A stretch of 64,000 nucleotides of DNA from Puccinellia tenuiflora (Eukaryota > Streptophyta > Magnoliopsida > Poales > Poaceae). Made by a program: the position numbers and the translations under genes. The stretch is from the NCBI GenBank assembly GCA_012064385.1, contig QRDG01000473.1, positions 5,723,066-5,787,065 of the forward strand. The letters are read 5' to 3'. The notes under the pieces are model-generated. The model was not told the DNA's origin, made no database searches, and was given only the letters and a program-made list of their open reading frames with translations. Below, one piece after another: positions 23,389 through 33,640 of the stretch (its first letter is position 1; the number at the start of each line of letters is the position of its first letter).

Positions 23389-25293
23389 TGTTGGGAATAT
23401 GCCCTAGAGGCAATAATAAAATGGTTTATTAAGCATATTCAAGTTTATGATAATGGTTTATTATCCATGCTATAATTGTATTAAATGGAAACATAATACA
23501 TGTGTGGAATGTAAACACCCGGAGTCCCTAGTAAGCCTCTACAGGACTAGTTCGTTGATCAAGAGATAGTTAGAGTTTCCTAACTATGGACTTGTTATAG
23601 TCACTTGATAACGGAGTCATATCATTAGGAGTAATGGTGTGATGGACATGACCCAAATAAAGAGTTGCAATTAATCGTGTCACAAAAGTTTTGTTGTCAA
23701 CACTTTTAATATGCCAAATATAGTTTCCTTAGACCATGAGATTATATCACTCCCGTTCACCGGAGGAATACTTTGTGGACATCAAACGTCACTTCGTAAC
23801 TGGGTGATTATAAAGGTGGCTTTCAGGTATCTCCGATGGTGGGTTGTTGGGTGATATGAATCGAGAGTGGAATTTGTCCCTCCTTGTGACGGAGAAGATA
23901 TCTCCAGGCCTTCTCGGTAATATAGCATCAAGAGTCTGCAGACATGTGATTAGGTTGTAATCACCGGGATCCTATATTATGGACGAGTAAAGAGAACTTG
24001 CCGGTAACGAGATTAAACTAGACATGGGGATGTCAACGATTATATCTCGGGCAAGTAAAATATCGTGAGACAAAGGGAATCGTATATGAGATTAATTGAA
24101 TCTTCGGCATTGTGGTTCAATCGAGAAAAGGTTTTCGTTGAGTGTATAGGAATTAATATGGACATCCCGGTCCCGCTATTAATTATTGATATGATCATGT
24201 CTATGCATTCTCGAACCCGTAGGGTCACACACTTAACGTTCCGATGAAATTAGGTTTTGCGATGAATTAAATGATGAAGTGAACGAATGGTGATTCGGAG
24301 TCTCGGATGGGATCCCGGACATCACGAGGAGTTCCGGAGGAGTCCGGAGAATAAGATTCATATATGGAAAGTGGTTTCCGGAGGTTTCGGAAAAGTTCCG
24401 GAAATTATTTAAAGGGTACCGGAAGGTTCCGGAATGTTCTAGAAGGGTCTAGAAGTGGGGCCATAATTTGTATGGGGCCCACATGGTGCAAAGGGGTGCA
24501 GCCACCACCTAGGTGGGGCGCACCACCTAAGCCCACATGGGCTGGTGCGGCATAGGTAGGAGGGGAGTCCCACTCCTAGTTGGACTAGGAGGTGGGCTCC
24601 CACCCCTTTAGGAAAGGGGCCCAAGGAGGAGTCCTTGTTGGACTCCAACTTGGGGGGCAAGCAAGGAGGGGCCGGCCGGCCCCCTCCCCTTGACCTAGCC
24701 GCCACCTATATAAAGGAGGGGAGGGGGGGGCGCAATACACCCCTTGGAGGCAGCCGGACCCCCTCTCTCTCTCTCTCTCTCCCATCTAGCCCTAGCCGCA
24801 CCCCTCCTCTCCCGGAGGGCTGCCGCCATCCAACCTCCACACCTAGCCGCACCCCCTTGCCCTAGGGGCTGCGCCACCTTGCTCCTCTCCCTCTCCTCTT
24901 GCTTGGCTTGGCGAAGCCCTGCTCGCGGAGACCGTCATCGTCACCGGCACTACCGTCGTGCTGCTGAGATCATCAAGGCCACGTCGTCTCGCTTGCGGGA
25001 TCAAGGAGTCGACGTCTTCATCGAGCTGTACGTGTGGACGCCGCGGAGGTGCTGCCCGTTGCTGCACTTCACCGGATTGGATCTCGAGGATAATACATCT
25101 CCTCGCGACTAGACGAGTCTAGTTGCGGGGATCGACTAGCCAACCCCTGCACCGACAAAACGCGTTTGTTGATCTTCGAGGGTAAGAGATTGGATCTCAT
25201 CTTCGCTATCTTCATCTCGTAGATCTAGATCCTTGGGGTTTATTCCGCTTTGCCGCGTAGAAAATTTTTGTTTTCCATGCTGCGACCCCATCA
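23389..25293 (+). repeat. 3' LTR of copia element (1905 bp)
   Basis: Near-identical to the 5' LTR (two substitutions plus two short length changes). Ends CCCATCA and is followed by target copy CCTCC. Confidence 0.95.
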
Positions 25294-25471
25294 CCTCCTC
25301 ATCGGACTCAAGATCGATGAAGGAAATTGGATCGGAAGCAATGGCCCGACGGACGGCATAGCTGCCCCTGCCACTGCTCGAGCACCGAGGGGTCCTGCTC
25401 GAACGGGGCGTGGAGCGGTTGGATCTGCCGCCGCGACCGGGAGTGGAGCGGCCACCACCACCACGAGCCAT
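25294..25471 (-). pseudogene. 5' part of Arg/Gly-rich small ORF (cut by copia insertion)
   Basis: The minus-strand ATG at 25471 opens MARGGGGRSTPGRGGRSNRS, continues Arg/Ser-rich and ends at the insertion with FIDLESDEE. The frame rejoins exactly with 16772 and downstream when the element and one CCTCC copy are removed. The pieces together span 123 codons including one internal TAG. A start at 25540 in the same frame is possible. FIDLESDEE resembles a SUMO-interaction motif (hydrophobic I-D-L core followed by acidic residues); this is inference. No known family recognised. It may belong with the acidic ORF at 13350-14349 to one composite element. Confidence 0.5.
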
Positions 25472-25807
25472 GGAAAGATAGGACCGGGGCGTGGGTGGCA
25501 AAGGAGAGAAAGAGGAGGTCAGCGGGCGACGTGGGTGCAATGGGAGATGAAAAGGGCTCCTTTTCTAGACATCTGCGTTCGGACCGGCAGTAATGGCGAC
25601 GCGCCTACAGCCGACAGGGCCGCTAGACTCGGCATGCGGCGGCATAGAATAGGCAAGACAGAAGGGAAGGCGGCGGAGCAGATGGGCGGCACGGCTGGCA
25701 GCATAGGCGGCGATGCGGCCTTTTTGCCGGCATTGAAGGCGCGCTAATTTTGCCGGCCAGCGTGCGGCATGCACGCGCACGGGCACGGGTGCATGCACTC
25801 CTTTTCT

Positions 25808-25842
25808 GTTGGTCCCACTTGTAAGCTTTAAGTGGGACCAAC
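25808..25842. other. Perfect 13-bp hairpin
   Basis: GTTGGTCCCACTT (25808-25820) and AAGTGGGACCAAC (25830-25842) are exact reverse complements with a 9-nt loop. A partial direct repeat of the surrounding CGCACGGGTGCATG…TCCCAC text flanks it (about 25771-25818 and 25859-25891). Confidence 0.75.
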
Positions 25843-25908
25843 GGAGCAGGAGCAAACGCGCACGGGTGCATGTACTCCGCTGGTCCCACACCTGACATAC
25901 TTTAGTGC

Positions 25909-25996
25909 AGTAACGGTCAAACGAGGTTGACCAGACGGAAACGCACCGTTCGGCCATCTTTGAGCCTCGAAAGAGCGAAGTGGGGCAAAGGCGAGG
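25909..25996 (-). repeat. Right copy of the 88-bp inverted repeat pair
   Basis: Reverse complement partner of 12691-12778. Just outside it the CTAGCCCCACTT phrase occurs again (about 26011-26022, minus orientation), suggesting a local duplication at this end. Confidence 0.6.
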
Positions 25997-26049
25997 ATAG
26001 CTAAGGAAGTGGGGCTAGAACGAGGAAAACTAAGTGAAGTAGAGCCGAG

Positions 26050-26720
26050 AAATAAAAAACCCTATAGAGAACCACTCCGAGTAAGTTAAATGTTATCCAC
26101 TTCGACATAGGCTGATACACCATAAGTGTTGATGTTCAACAACATTTCATTGGCTATTGAAACACTTCACTTTAATGTATTATTCCTATGGAGAATGGAC
26201 GAATGATGTTAAACCTAACGATCAAGGGGGAGAATGTTGGTTGATCTGACGGTTTAAAGATAAACGTTAGAAACAGAATAACAAAAATAAAGAGATAAGG
26301 ATAACGAAAATAAAGAGATAGGTGAAGGCCCACGAACCAACGTTTGTGACCTTCACGTACGCAACTAATGGTTCTAGCCCCTGTTGCATGCGCATATATA
26401 AAGGGGGAGTCCGACCGCTGGCAATTTACACGTTAGTGCCTAGCCTCGCTGCTCCCCCAAAATTCCCAAACTCTGCCTCGATCGCAGGCTGCGCACAAGC
26501 AACGGGAAAGGCTGGAGCCTCGCCATGCCGTCCCAGGACAGTGCCGGTGGAGGCCTGAGGGGATCAGGAGGATCCCTACATCGTCATCGACCACTACATT
26601 GACTCCATCGTCTCTTCACCAAGCCTGCAACGTGCAGGCTAAGATGTCGACTCCAATCACTCGTAAGCTATACCCTAATCTCTCTCTCTCAATGTAGATT
26701 AGGTGCACTGTTGGCAATCA
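26050..26720 (+). repeat. Truncated copia element: internal end plus 3' LTR relic
   Basis: AAGGGGGAGAA (26224-26234) is a polypurine tract directly before TGTTGGTTGATCTGACGG (26235), a copia-style LTR start. A TATATAAAG at about 26395 is a candidate TATA box. The right end is not clear and I place it near 26720 by composition. Confidence 0.55.
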
Positions 26721-27318
26721 GCACACATTATGTTACACCTAATGTTGTTATTAATCTTAACAAAGCAGACCCCCTTCTCCTTGCCAAGACATCTCTCGAT
26801 TGAGGGGTACGATCCCAAAGTATCGGAAGCGAGTCCGTATCTGCTACAAGTTTGTTCTGAAAATTTTGTACTCTTCAGGGAAGAACCGAGCTTCAGTGGA
26901 GATATTCCTCGAGGTTGCGCTACGCAGCATGTTCTTCCCAAGATGTCGCATGCCTTACTGCTTGCCTCGTCAGCTGGACCTGCATACAGGCCCTTGTGCT
27001 TTTCTTGTTTCTTCTTATTTGACAGTAACTCTCTGAAGAGAGGTCACATACATGATTCGTCATGGTGTAAGTAAGATAGCAGCATATGTGTGTGTGTGTG
27101 TTTTCCAGACAATTGTGACCAATGTATGCGATGCCATGTCGATGAACAATGGAACTGTTATCCCAACTCAATAAAAATGCGATGCTCTGGTTTCAGACAC
27201 CGTCGTACTCTACATTGGTTTTTCCCCCATTGGTGGTAGTAATAATCGAATTCTGGATACAGACAGACAGACTAGAGAAATCAGGCACCAGCTAGCCGCT
27301 GATCCTGATCACCTACTA
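26721..27318. other. 3' flank of the subtilase gene; no gene seen
   Basis: Contains a (TG) microsatellite at about 27086-27101. Short ORFs on the plus strand (26703-27074) have no recognisable domain. Confidence 0.5.
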
Positions 27319-29697
27319 CTATTCTACAGGCCATGTCACGGCAATGGGGCTCCTCACCGTGCGCCGCCTCCCCTGCCCCCCGCTCTCCTGCTTCCACACC
27401 AAGTAACCATCCGCGCTGTCCTTCTTCTCCGCCGCCGCCGCCGACGCGTCCACCCACACCTGGAAGCTCTTCTTCTCGCCGAACTCCGCGAACGCCAGCC
27501 TCGTGGGCTCCACCCTGACCTTCACCCCCACCGGCGCCGCCACCCGCGCGGTGTACGTCGTGTTCGCCGCGCCCACGTTGGTCACCGTCCTCCGCAGCAC
27601 CGCCGTCGTCGCCGACGATCCGTCCCTGAACGCCACCGCTATGGAAGGGTAGTTGAGCGTGAACCCCTCCTTGTCTCGCAGCAGCTCGCTGCAGTTGACG
27701 GCGCTGTGCGTGATCTTGAACACCTCCCGCTGCGTGTACCCCATCGTGCACAGGTGCGTCACGTAGTCGGCCGGCCCGATGTCGTACACCAGGCCGGGGT
27801 CGACGGCGAGCGACGGGTTCACGTGCCCGGCGCCCATGGCGAACGCGTCGGCGCGCCCGCCGTCGCCGTCCGTGACCGGCTTGCCCTGCCGGTCCGCCAC
27901 GTCGGCCGTCGTCATGATCGCCGACCGCACCATCGCCGGGCTCCACGACGGGTGCGCCGACCTGACCAGCGCCGCGATGCCGCTCACGTGCGGGCACGCC
28001 ATCGACGTCCCCGACAGCACCGTGAAGTTGGACCGTCGCGCGTCGGACTCCAGCCCCGACGGACCGACGCTGCCTGGCCACGCCGCGATGATGTTCACCC
28101 CCGGCGCGATCACGTCGGGCTTCAGCACCGACGGGTTTGTCAGGCTCGGCCCGCGCGCCGAGAACAGCGCCACCGCAGGCGCGCGTGCTCGGCCGATCCG
28201 CGTGCCGCCGAACGCGATCCTCGCCACCGGCCGCGGCGTCGAGGCGATGTAGTTCTTCAGCTCGACGGCCTCCTGGTAGCCCACGAGCGTGGCCGGGAGG
28301 ACGTGCACGTCCACGGAGTCCTCCTGCCGGTTGATCTCGGAGTTGGCCAGCACCATGGCCGCACCCCCCGCTTCCTTGACCGCCTCGCCTTTGTCGGCCC
28401 GGCCGGTGATGCCGCGGTCGCACACCACCATCTTCCCGGCGACGTCCGCCGCGGAGAGGGCCCCCTTCATGCAGTACATCGCCTCACGGGACCCACCGGC
28501 GGCGTACACCAGCTCCAGCTCCTTCCCGCCATTTTTCAAATCGACTTTCCCCGGGTACATGGACTCGCCGTAAAGGACCCGGCCGTTGCCGAGACGGACG
28601 TAGGCCGGGAAGCGGCGGTCCAGCGTGGCGGCACCGACGGTGAGCACCCAGGGAGCCTCGTTGGCCACGGAGCTCGGCTCCGGCCCGTTGTTCCCGGCGG
28701 CGCACACGACGGACACGCCGCGAGCCGTGGCGCGGAAGCTGCCGATGGCGATGCTGTCCTCGAAAAGCGGGATGGGGAAGCCGCCGAGGGAGAGCGACAG
28801 CACATCGACGCCGTCCCGCACCGCGTCGTCCATCCCGGCGAGGATGTCAGAGCTGAAGCAGCCGTTGAACCAGCACACCTTGTACGCCGCGACGTGCGCG
28901 CCGGGAGCCACGCCGCGCGCTTCCCCTGCTCCGGCACCGAGGACACTGGCCCCAGCCACGGCGGCCCCCGCGGCCGTCGATGCCGTGTGCGTGCCGTGCC
29001 CATGCGCGTCCCGTGGCGACGCGTACTCCTTCACCGATGCCGCCGCGTCGGACGGGTCCGTCGGGTAGTTGGCGCGGTGGCCCTTGGAGTAGAACCGCGC
29101 GCCGACGAGCTTCCGGTTGCAGCTGGACGCGTTGAACCGCTCCCCGGCCTCGCACGCGCCCCGCCACCTGTCAGGCACCGGCGGCATCCCGCGGTCGTCG
29201 AAGCTGGGGCTCTCGGGCCACACGCCGGTGTCGAGCACCCCGATGACCGCGCCGCGGCCGTACCCCGCGCGCGCCCACGCCCCGGTCGGGCACACGCTGA
29301 GCCCCAGGAACCGGTACGAGTAGGTGGTGTGCAGCTCCACGCGGCGGTCCTCCCGCACCGACGCGACGCCCGGCAACGCGCGCAGCGCCGCCGCCTCGCC
29401 GGCCGTGAGCCGCGCCGCAAAGCCGTCGAAGACGGTGTGGTAGGAGTAGAGAAGCCGCGACGCCGGCCGCTGCTGCTGCTCCTCGGAAGAACAATGCACG
29501 GATTTGTTGAGGAAAGAGAGGTGCCAGTCATCGTGGTCGGTGGTGGCGGGCGCCTCGCCGCCGCGCGGATGCAGCTGCACAATGTAGCTCTGCAGAGCCG
29601 GCTGCTCTGCTGCAGCGCCAAGAACCGGAAACAGCAGCAACGTCGACAGGAGGAGGAAGAAGAGCATGTGGCCGGCGAACAGGTCGAGGAAACCCAT
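27319..29697 (-). CDS. SBT1.2: Subtilisin-like serine protease, SBT1.2/SDD1 type, 792 aa
   Basis: Secreted protease that cleaves peptides or proteins in the cell wall. Arabidopsis SDD1 (SBT1.2) restrains stomatal formation, and the closest match I recall is to that protein (shared KVCWFNGC-SSDIL, SLGGFPIPL, GAGHVNP). Layout: hydrophobic signal peptide (about 5-29), I9 propeptide (37-124), S8 domain with catalytic Asp156 (VIGVLDTGVWPES), His234 (GHGTHT), oxyanion Asn336 (AAGNNGP) and Ser565 (SGTSMACPH). A PA domain (about 385-490) is inserted between His and Ser, and a fibronectin-type C-terminal domain (about 690-792) ends the protein. Single exon and very GC-rich, as usual for grass subtilases. 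The whole catalytic set is present, so it should be functional. The start at 29697 is the only ATG giving a signal peptide. The SDD1-like role is inference from family. Confidence 0.93.
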   Translation of the reverse strand: MGFLDLFAGHMLFFLLLSTLLLFPVLGAAAEQPALQSYIVQLHPRGGEAPATTDHDDWHLSFLNKSVHCSSEEQQQRPASRLLYSYHTVFDGFAARLTAGEAAALRALPGVASVREDRRVELHTTYSYRFLGLSVCPTGAWARAGYGRGAVIGVLDTGVWPESPSFDDRGMPPVPDRWRGACEAGERFNASSCNRKLVGARFYSKGHRANYPTDPSDAAASVKEYASPRDAHGHGTHTASTAAGAAVAGASVLGAGAGEARGVAPGAHVAAYKVCWFNGCFSSDILAGMDDAVRDGVDVLSLSLGGFPIPLFEDSIAIGSFRATARGVSVVCAAGNNGPEPSSVANEAPWVLTVGAATLDRRFPAYVRLGNGRVLYGESMYPGKVDLKNGGKELELVYAAGGSREAMYCMKGALSAADVAGKMVVCDRGITGRADKGEAVKEAGGAAMVLANSEINRQEDSVDVHVLPATLVGYQEAVELKNYIASTPRPVARIAFGGTRIGRARAPAVALFSARGPSLTNPSVLKPDVIAPGVNIIAAWPGSVGPSGLESDARRSNFTVLSGTSMACPHVSGIAALVRSAHPSWSPAMVRSAIMTTADVADRQGKPVTDGDGGRADAFAMGAGHVNPSLAVDPGLVYDIGPADYVTHLCTMGYTQREVFKITHSAVNCSELLRDKEGFTLNYPSIAVAFRDGSSATTAVLRRTVTNVGAANTTYTARVAAPVGVKVRVEPTRLAFAEFGEKKSFQVWVDASAAAAEKKDSADGYLVWKQESGGQGRRRTVRSPIAVTWPVE

Positions 29698-30311
29698 AGC
29701 TAGCTAGCTGGTTCCCTGAATCTTGATCTCTAACCTACGTAAAGCAATTGAGGTGATTGCTTGCTGTGGTTTGCAATGGCGGCTGGAACCGGAATTGTAT
29801 ATGAAGCGAGCAGCGAGGGGGAGGGGAGCGGGAGGCGAATTTGAGACGGGGAGGGAGGTCTCGTGAGGATCGACGGCCGGCACACGGGACGCATACCGGA
29901 GGGAGTAAATTGGCACGGCCATTCGTCACTAGCTCCTCCTCGGAGCGGAGCGCTCTGATTAATTGCGCACAGCAGAGCAGAGCAGCCCAGCGCACGGGTA
30001 GAGACAGAGGAGGAAGACGAGGTAGGAGCGTATCCTCCCGTGGTGTGGTAGTAAATGTTGAGCGTGCAAGACGGCGTAGACGACAAACTTGAGAGCCTGA
30101 CCACTTCTGTTGCACGTACGCCGCCCTCAATTCTTCTGCACGAGTGATCCATGCGTGCTGCCGCTCCTCCTGGCCGTTGCTGCATAGAGAAGCTTGGCGT
30201 CATCCGCATTCATCCCCTGCTCCTCGCGCCCGAGCTTGACTGCGAGATGCTAGCGTGAGGAATTGATTTTAATGGTTCTTCACGTCTTGTAGAGTTCCAT
30301 GGCACTTTTAT
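29698..30311 (-). promoter_or_regulatory. Remaining upstream region of the subtilase gene
   Basis: About 0.6 kb of non-repeat DNA lies between the start codon and the first transposon end. A weak ATATAC motif on the minus strand near 29797-29802 could be a TATA box. No other element recognised. Confidence 0.4.
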
Positions 30312-30411
30312 AGGAGAGGTAATTGCACCGGTAGTACAAATAGTTGTCCAGCCGGTGCACTTTCATACAAAAAGTTGCAAAATGTGTTACCGCGGTACAA
30401 AACCTAATTAG
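30312..30411 (+). repeat. Putative left terminal region of a Mutator-like element
   Basis: GAGAGGTAATTGCACCGG resembles MULE termini (GAGATAATTG-type in maize Mu). The text stays non-coding and, after removal of the gypsy element with its ATTAG copy, continues at 43527. The transposase relic lies 14 kb to the right. I did not find a matching right terminus before 53 kb, so this assignment is tentative. Confidence 0.4.
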
Positions 30412-30851
30412 TGACGTGGGGACACCGATCGGGTGTACCACCGTGGACCACCCTGGTGCGGTAAAGACTGCAGCCCACTGGGTGCGAAGCCCAGAAAGAG
30501 GCCCCGGATGGAAAGCCTGACGGACTATTAGGTCATAGGGCCCAACATGTAAACCTAAGTCGGTACGGACCCGGGACCCAGCCCCACTATAAAAGGGCTG
30601 GGAGGGCCGCCGACCTAGGTACGCAATCGGATACCCTAGAAACCCTAGCGAGTTCAACACCCTTGAGCTCGCCATTGTAATCGATCTCATCAATACCAGA
30701 CAAGCAGGAGTAGGGCTTTGACCTTCGGGGGCCTGAACCTGGGTAATTCCTCTTGTCAGCCGACGGATTCACCAGCACCACATCCTTCCTCCCCCTTCTT
30801 CACGAACCCGAGGATGCCATCCGAGGGATTTGACGTGGTAACCCCACGTCA
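30412..30851 (+). repeat. 5' LTR of Tat element (440 bp)
   Basis: TGACGTGGGG...CCCCACGTCA. The termini form a 10-bp near-perfect inverted repeat. TATA box TATAAAAG at 30588-30595. Confidence 0.95.
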
Positions 30852-30853
30852 AT

Positions 30854-30871
30854 TGGCGCCGTCTGTGGGAA
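30854..30871 (+). other. Primer binding site of Tat element
   Basis: TGGCGCCGTCTGTGGGAA begins 2 bp after the LTR, the usual spacing and the TGGCGCC start of gypsy primer sites. Confidence 0.85.
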
Positions 30872-31020
30872 AGACGGGTGCTGGATCTACGGATTCGGCG
30901 GCCTCATCAGCGACCATCGGCGACTCGCCGACTCTGCAACAGCCGATCTTCTTCGGCTCTTTGGGTTTCAACCCTCACTCACCGGTCGTTCAATCGACCT
31001 TCGACGACCTGCAATCTGGC

Positions 31021-33640
31021 ATGGAAGTGAGCTTTGGCTCGCTGCGCTACTACGTCAACAAGTGGGGCACGCTTCGCCTCACAGATGCACCTTCGGCTAC
31101 GCTGGAGGAACCTGCCGCTTCATCGACTTCATCGGCGGGAGTCGCAGCACCTTCGGCTGCGTCGGCGGACGTTCCGCCAATCCACGCGCAATGCGTGGAA
31201 AAACCCGCGTCGTCTTCGACTGCGGCATCGCGATCTACATCGAAAAGTATCGACTTCGCGCGCTCGATCGCGGAGTCGGTTGTGGCGTCCACTCCTTCAA
31301 GCCCCGCGTACTCCGTCAACGGAGCCTCGGCTTACTCCGAGTCCGCCCCCAGCGACGACTCCAACAACCTGACGCCGTGTCCTCCTCCCGTCGAGGTGTT
31401 CATGGCGGTCGTAGCCGGGGGAGACGAAAGCGAGACAGCCTCCGCCGGCGCAAGGAGAGGCGCAGAAGAGGCGGCGGCGCGAGCAGCCGCGAACGGGTCA
31501 AACCCCGCAAACAACAACGCGGACCCTCCGCCCAACGGGAACCATGAGCAGAATTACCCATATGTGGTGACTCTGCAGAACGGGCGCACCCAGCTCCATA
31601 TCAGTAGGGAGATGGGTGAGAAGGCTATCAGGGCCATGGCCCAAGGGAGACCAGAGCCGGACTCCAACGACGACGACCTGGCGTGCTACGCGTACCTGCT
31701 GTGGCAGGAGAACATCAAGCTGGAGTCCGCAAAGCAGGCACTCCTGGAGCGGCGAAGGCAAGCCAGCGAGTCGAGCAGAAGACGGGCCGAGTTGTCTATC
31801 CAATCATCTGGGCACACTCGAGGCTCTCAGCCACCTCCGGGAGGATCTCGTTTCCTGCGCATGCCGGAAGCAGATCGGAACAATGTCGCCCGCAATCTAG
31901 AGGCGTCATTTATGTCCGTGGATGACCAGGGAGTCCCAGTCCCTAAAACTGTCTCCGGTGCCCTCATGTCGGTGGCGACTTACCTTCAGGCCACTCAGCC
32001 GCCGGAGGGAGACCCGCTGGCAGCGGCGCATCGCCAGCAGATCAAGAACATCGGAGCAATGGGGGCAGTCCTAGCGCCTCCACAACCGGCTGCAGCTGTA
32101 GCAGCCGGCAACGAAGCGGGCAGCCGCCAGCCGCTCAACCCGCGGCCTGAAGGAAGGAAATCGCACGGTGGTTGATCCCCCCGCCCGCGATCGGGAAAAC
32201 CGAGTCACCCGCGGCGCTCACGAGCGAGGCGCGATTGCGGAGCATAACAACCGCGACACCCGCGAAAGGAGGCACCGTGGGGGTCTCGGTCGAGAAGAAC
32301 GGTACCAGCTGGCGCAAGGAGAAGACGCGCGTAACGCCATCACGCACAATAAGGTGACGAGAAGTCGCAGCAGGCGACAAGCCAGAGAGGAGAGCGACAG
32401 CTCCACATCCGGGGACGACCCCGAGCCATGCGGAGCACTGTGTTTCAGCCGACTGATTCGGGAGACCAGAATGCCGAAAGGATTCAGGTTGACCTCGGAG
32501 ACTCCCAAGTATGATGGGCTGCAAGAACCATCTGCTTGGTTGGAGGATTACCTGACGGCAGTTAAATGCCAACGGGGAACGACTTCTACTGCCATGCAGT
32601 ACCTACAGCTGATGCTCTCGGGATCGGCTCGAGCGTGGCTCAAGGGCCTACCGAGAGGGTCTTACACATGCTGGGAGGACTTCAGCGAGGACTTCATCAA
32701 CAACTTCGCAGGCACTTACCAGCGACCCGCTTCATATGAGGAGCTGCGGGCATGCAAGCAGCGCGCCGACGAAACGCTGCGCGGGTACATCCAGAGATGG
32801 ACCCTGCTCCGCAACAGCGCGGAGAAGATCTCGGACGACAATGCCATATACGCATTCACTCGAGGAGTGTATCGCGTAGAGCTCAGGGAGCACTTTGGGC
32901 GAGTCAAGCCGAAGACCATTGGCCACCTCATGCAGGTGGCGAGTGACTGGGCCGACAGAGAAGATGCGGTGCGCCACGAGCGCGCCGGCACACCAGGCGG
33001 CGATGGCGACTCTGAGCCATGGAGTCGCCGAGGCAGCGACCGACGCCGCAAGAGGAAGTCCCGTGTGTATGATAACAACGAGGGCACAGAACTCGTGGCT
33101 GCAGGATTCCCTGCAAGTCGCGAGCAACGAGACCATGACGACAGTCGCGGCGATCGCGACAGTCGAATAGCTGGTCATAAAGGAAAGGAGATCAAGCGTG
33201 AATGGCGACCACGCGAGTCGCGCGGACGAAAGTCTACACGGCCTCCGGCTACGCTCCAGGATGCGTGCCGCATCCATATGTACAGAGATGACAACGGTAA
33301 CCTCACCTCCAAGCATGCACTCCAAGACTGCGACAAGTTCCATCAGCTCTACGAGGATTACAGGCGACTACTGGAGCAGAGGCAGCAACAGCAAGCCCAG
33401 ACGGTCCCTGGGGCGCTGGCAATAGGTGCGCCACAGCCGCCGCCATCGCTCCCGGGCCGCATGGCGGGTGCGGTGCAATATCAGCCGCGAGTCAACGAGG
33501 ATAGGTCTGAGGGAGACGCTTACCCAAGGCCCGTCGGTCGCATGTACATGATCCAGAAGGGCCGTCCCTCCAACAGGGACCAGAAGCTGATAACGCGGCA
33601 GGTCCACCTCGCCGTCAGATCGCCACCGGCAGTGCCGTAG
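31021..33640 (+). pseudogene. Tat gag, frameshifted, ends at in-frame TAG
   Basis: The first ATG after the LTR (31021) opens an Ala/Ser-rich N-terminal region running to 32175. The Gag core is in the neighbouring frame (open through 32150, continuing past 32168 to 33640). Because both halves look like one Gag, a frameshift is inferred at about 32100-32160. The core has the retrotransposon Gag fold signature (SARAWLKGLPRGSYTCWEDF, FAGTYQRPASYEEL, ETLRGYIQRW). Near the end a C-x2-H…H-x4-C knuckle variant (CRIH, KHALQDC) is visible. The TAG at 33638-33640 lies where the frame otherwise flows directly into protease, and is probably a mutated CAG. Confidence 0.85.

Larger units (their letters stand above)
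16778..25293 (+). mobile_element. Young non-autonomous Ty1/copia retrotransposon, 8.5 kb
   Basis: Complete element: LTRs 16778-18679 and 23389-25293, tRNA primer site just inside, a gag-like ORF, and a polypurine tract. Perfect 5-bp target copies CCTCC lie at 16773-16777 and 25294-25298. The LTR start TGTTGGGAATATGCCCTAGA places it near the Angela/BARE group of Triticeae. There is no protease, integrase, RT or RNase H, so it must have been moved by enzymes supplied in trans. The insertion splits a minus-strand ORF. Confidence 0.93.

Noticed and set aside
27281..28423. 380-aa minus-strand ORF in another frame
   Set aside because: Shadow frame of the subtilase with Gly/Arg-rich low-complexity translation.
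27706..29703. 665-aa plus-strand ORF
   Set aside because: Exact antisense of the subtilase gene; GC-rich third positions keep the opposite strand open. Composition is Arg/His/Pro-rich with no domain.
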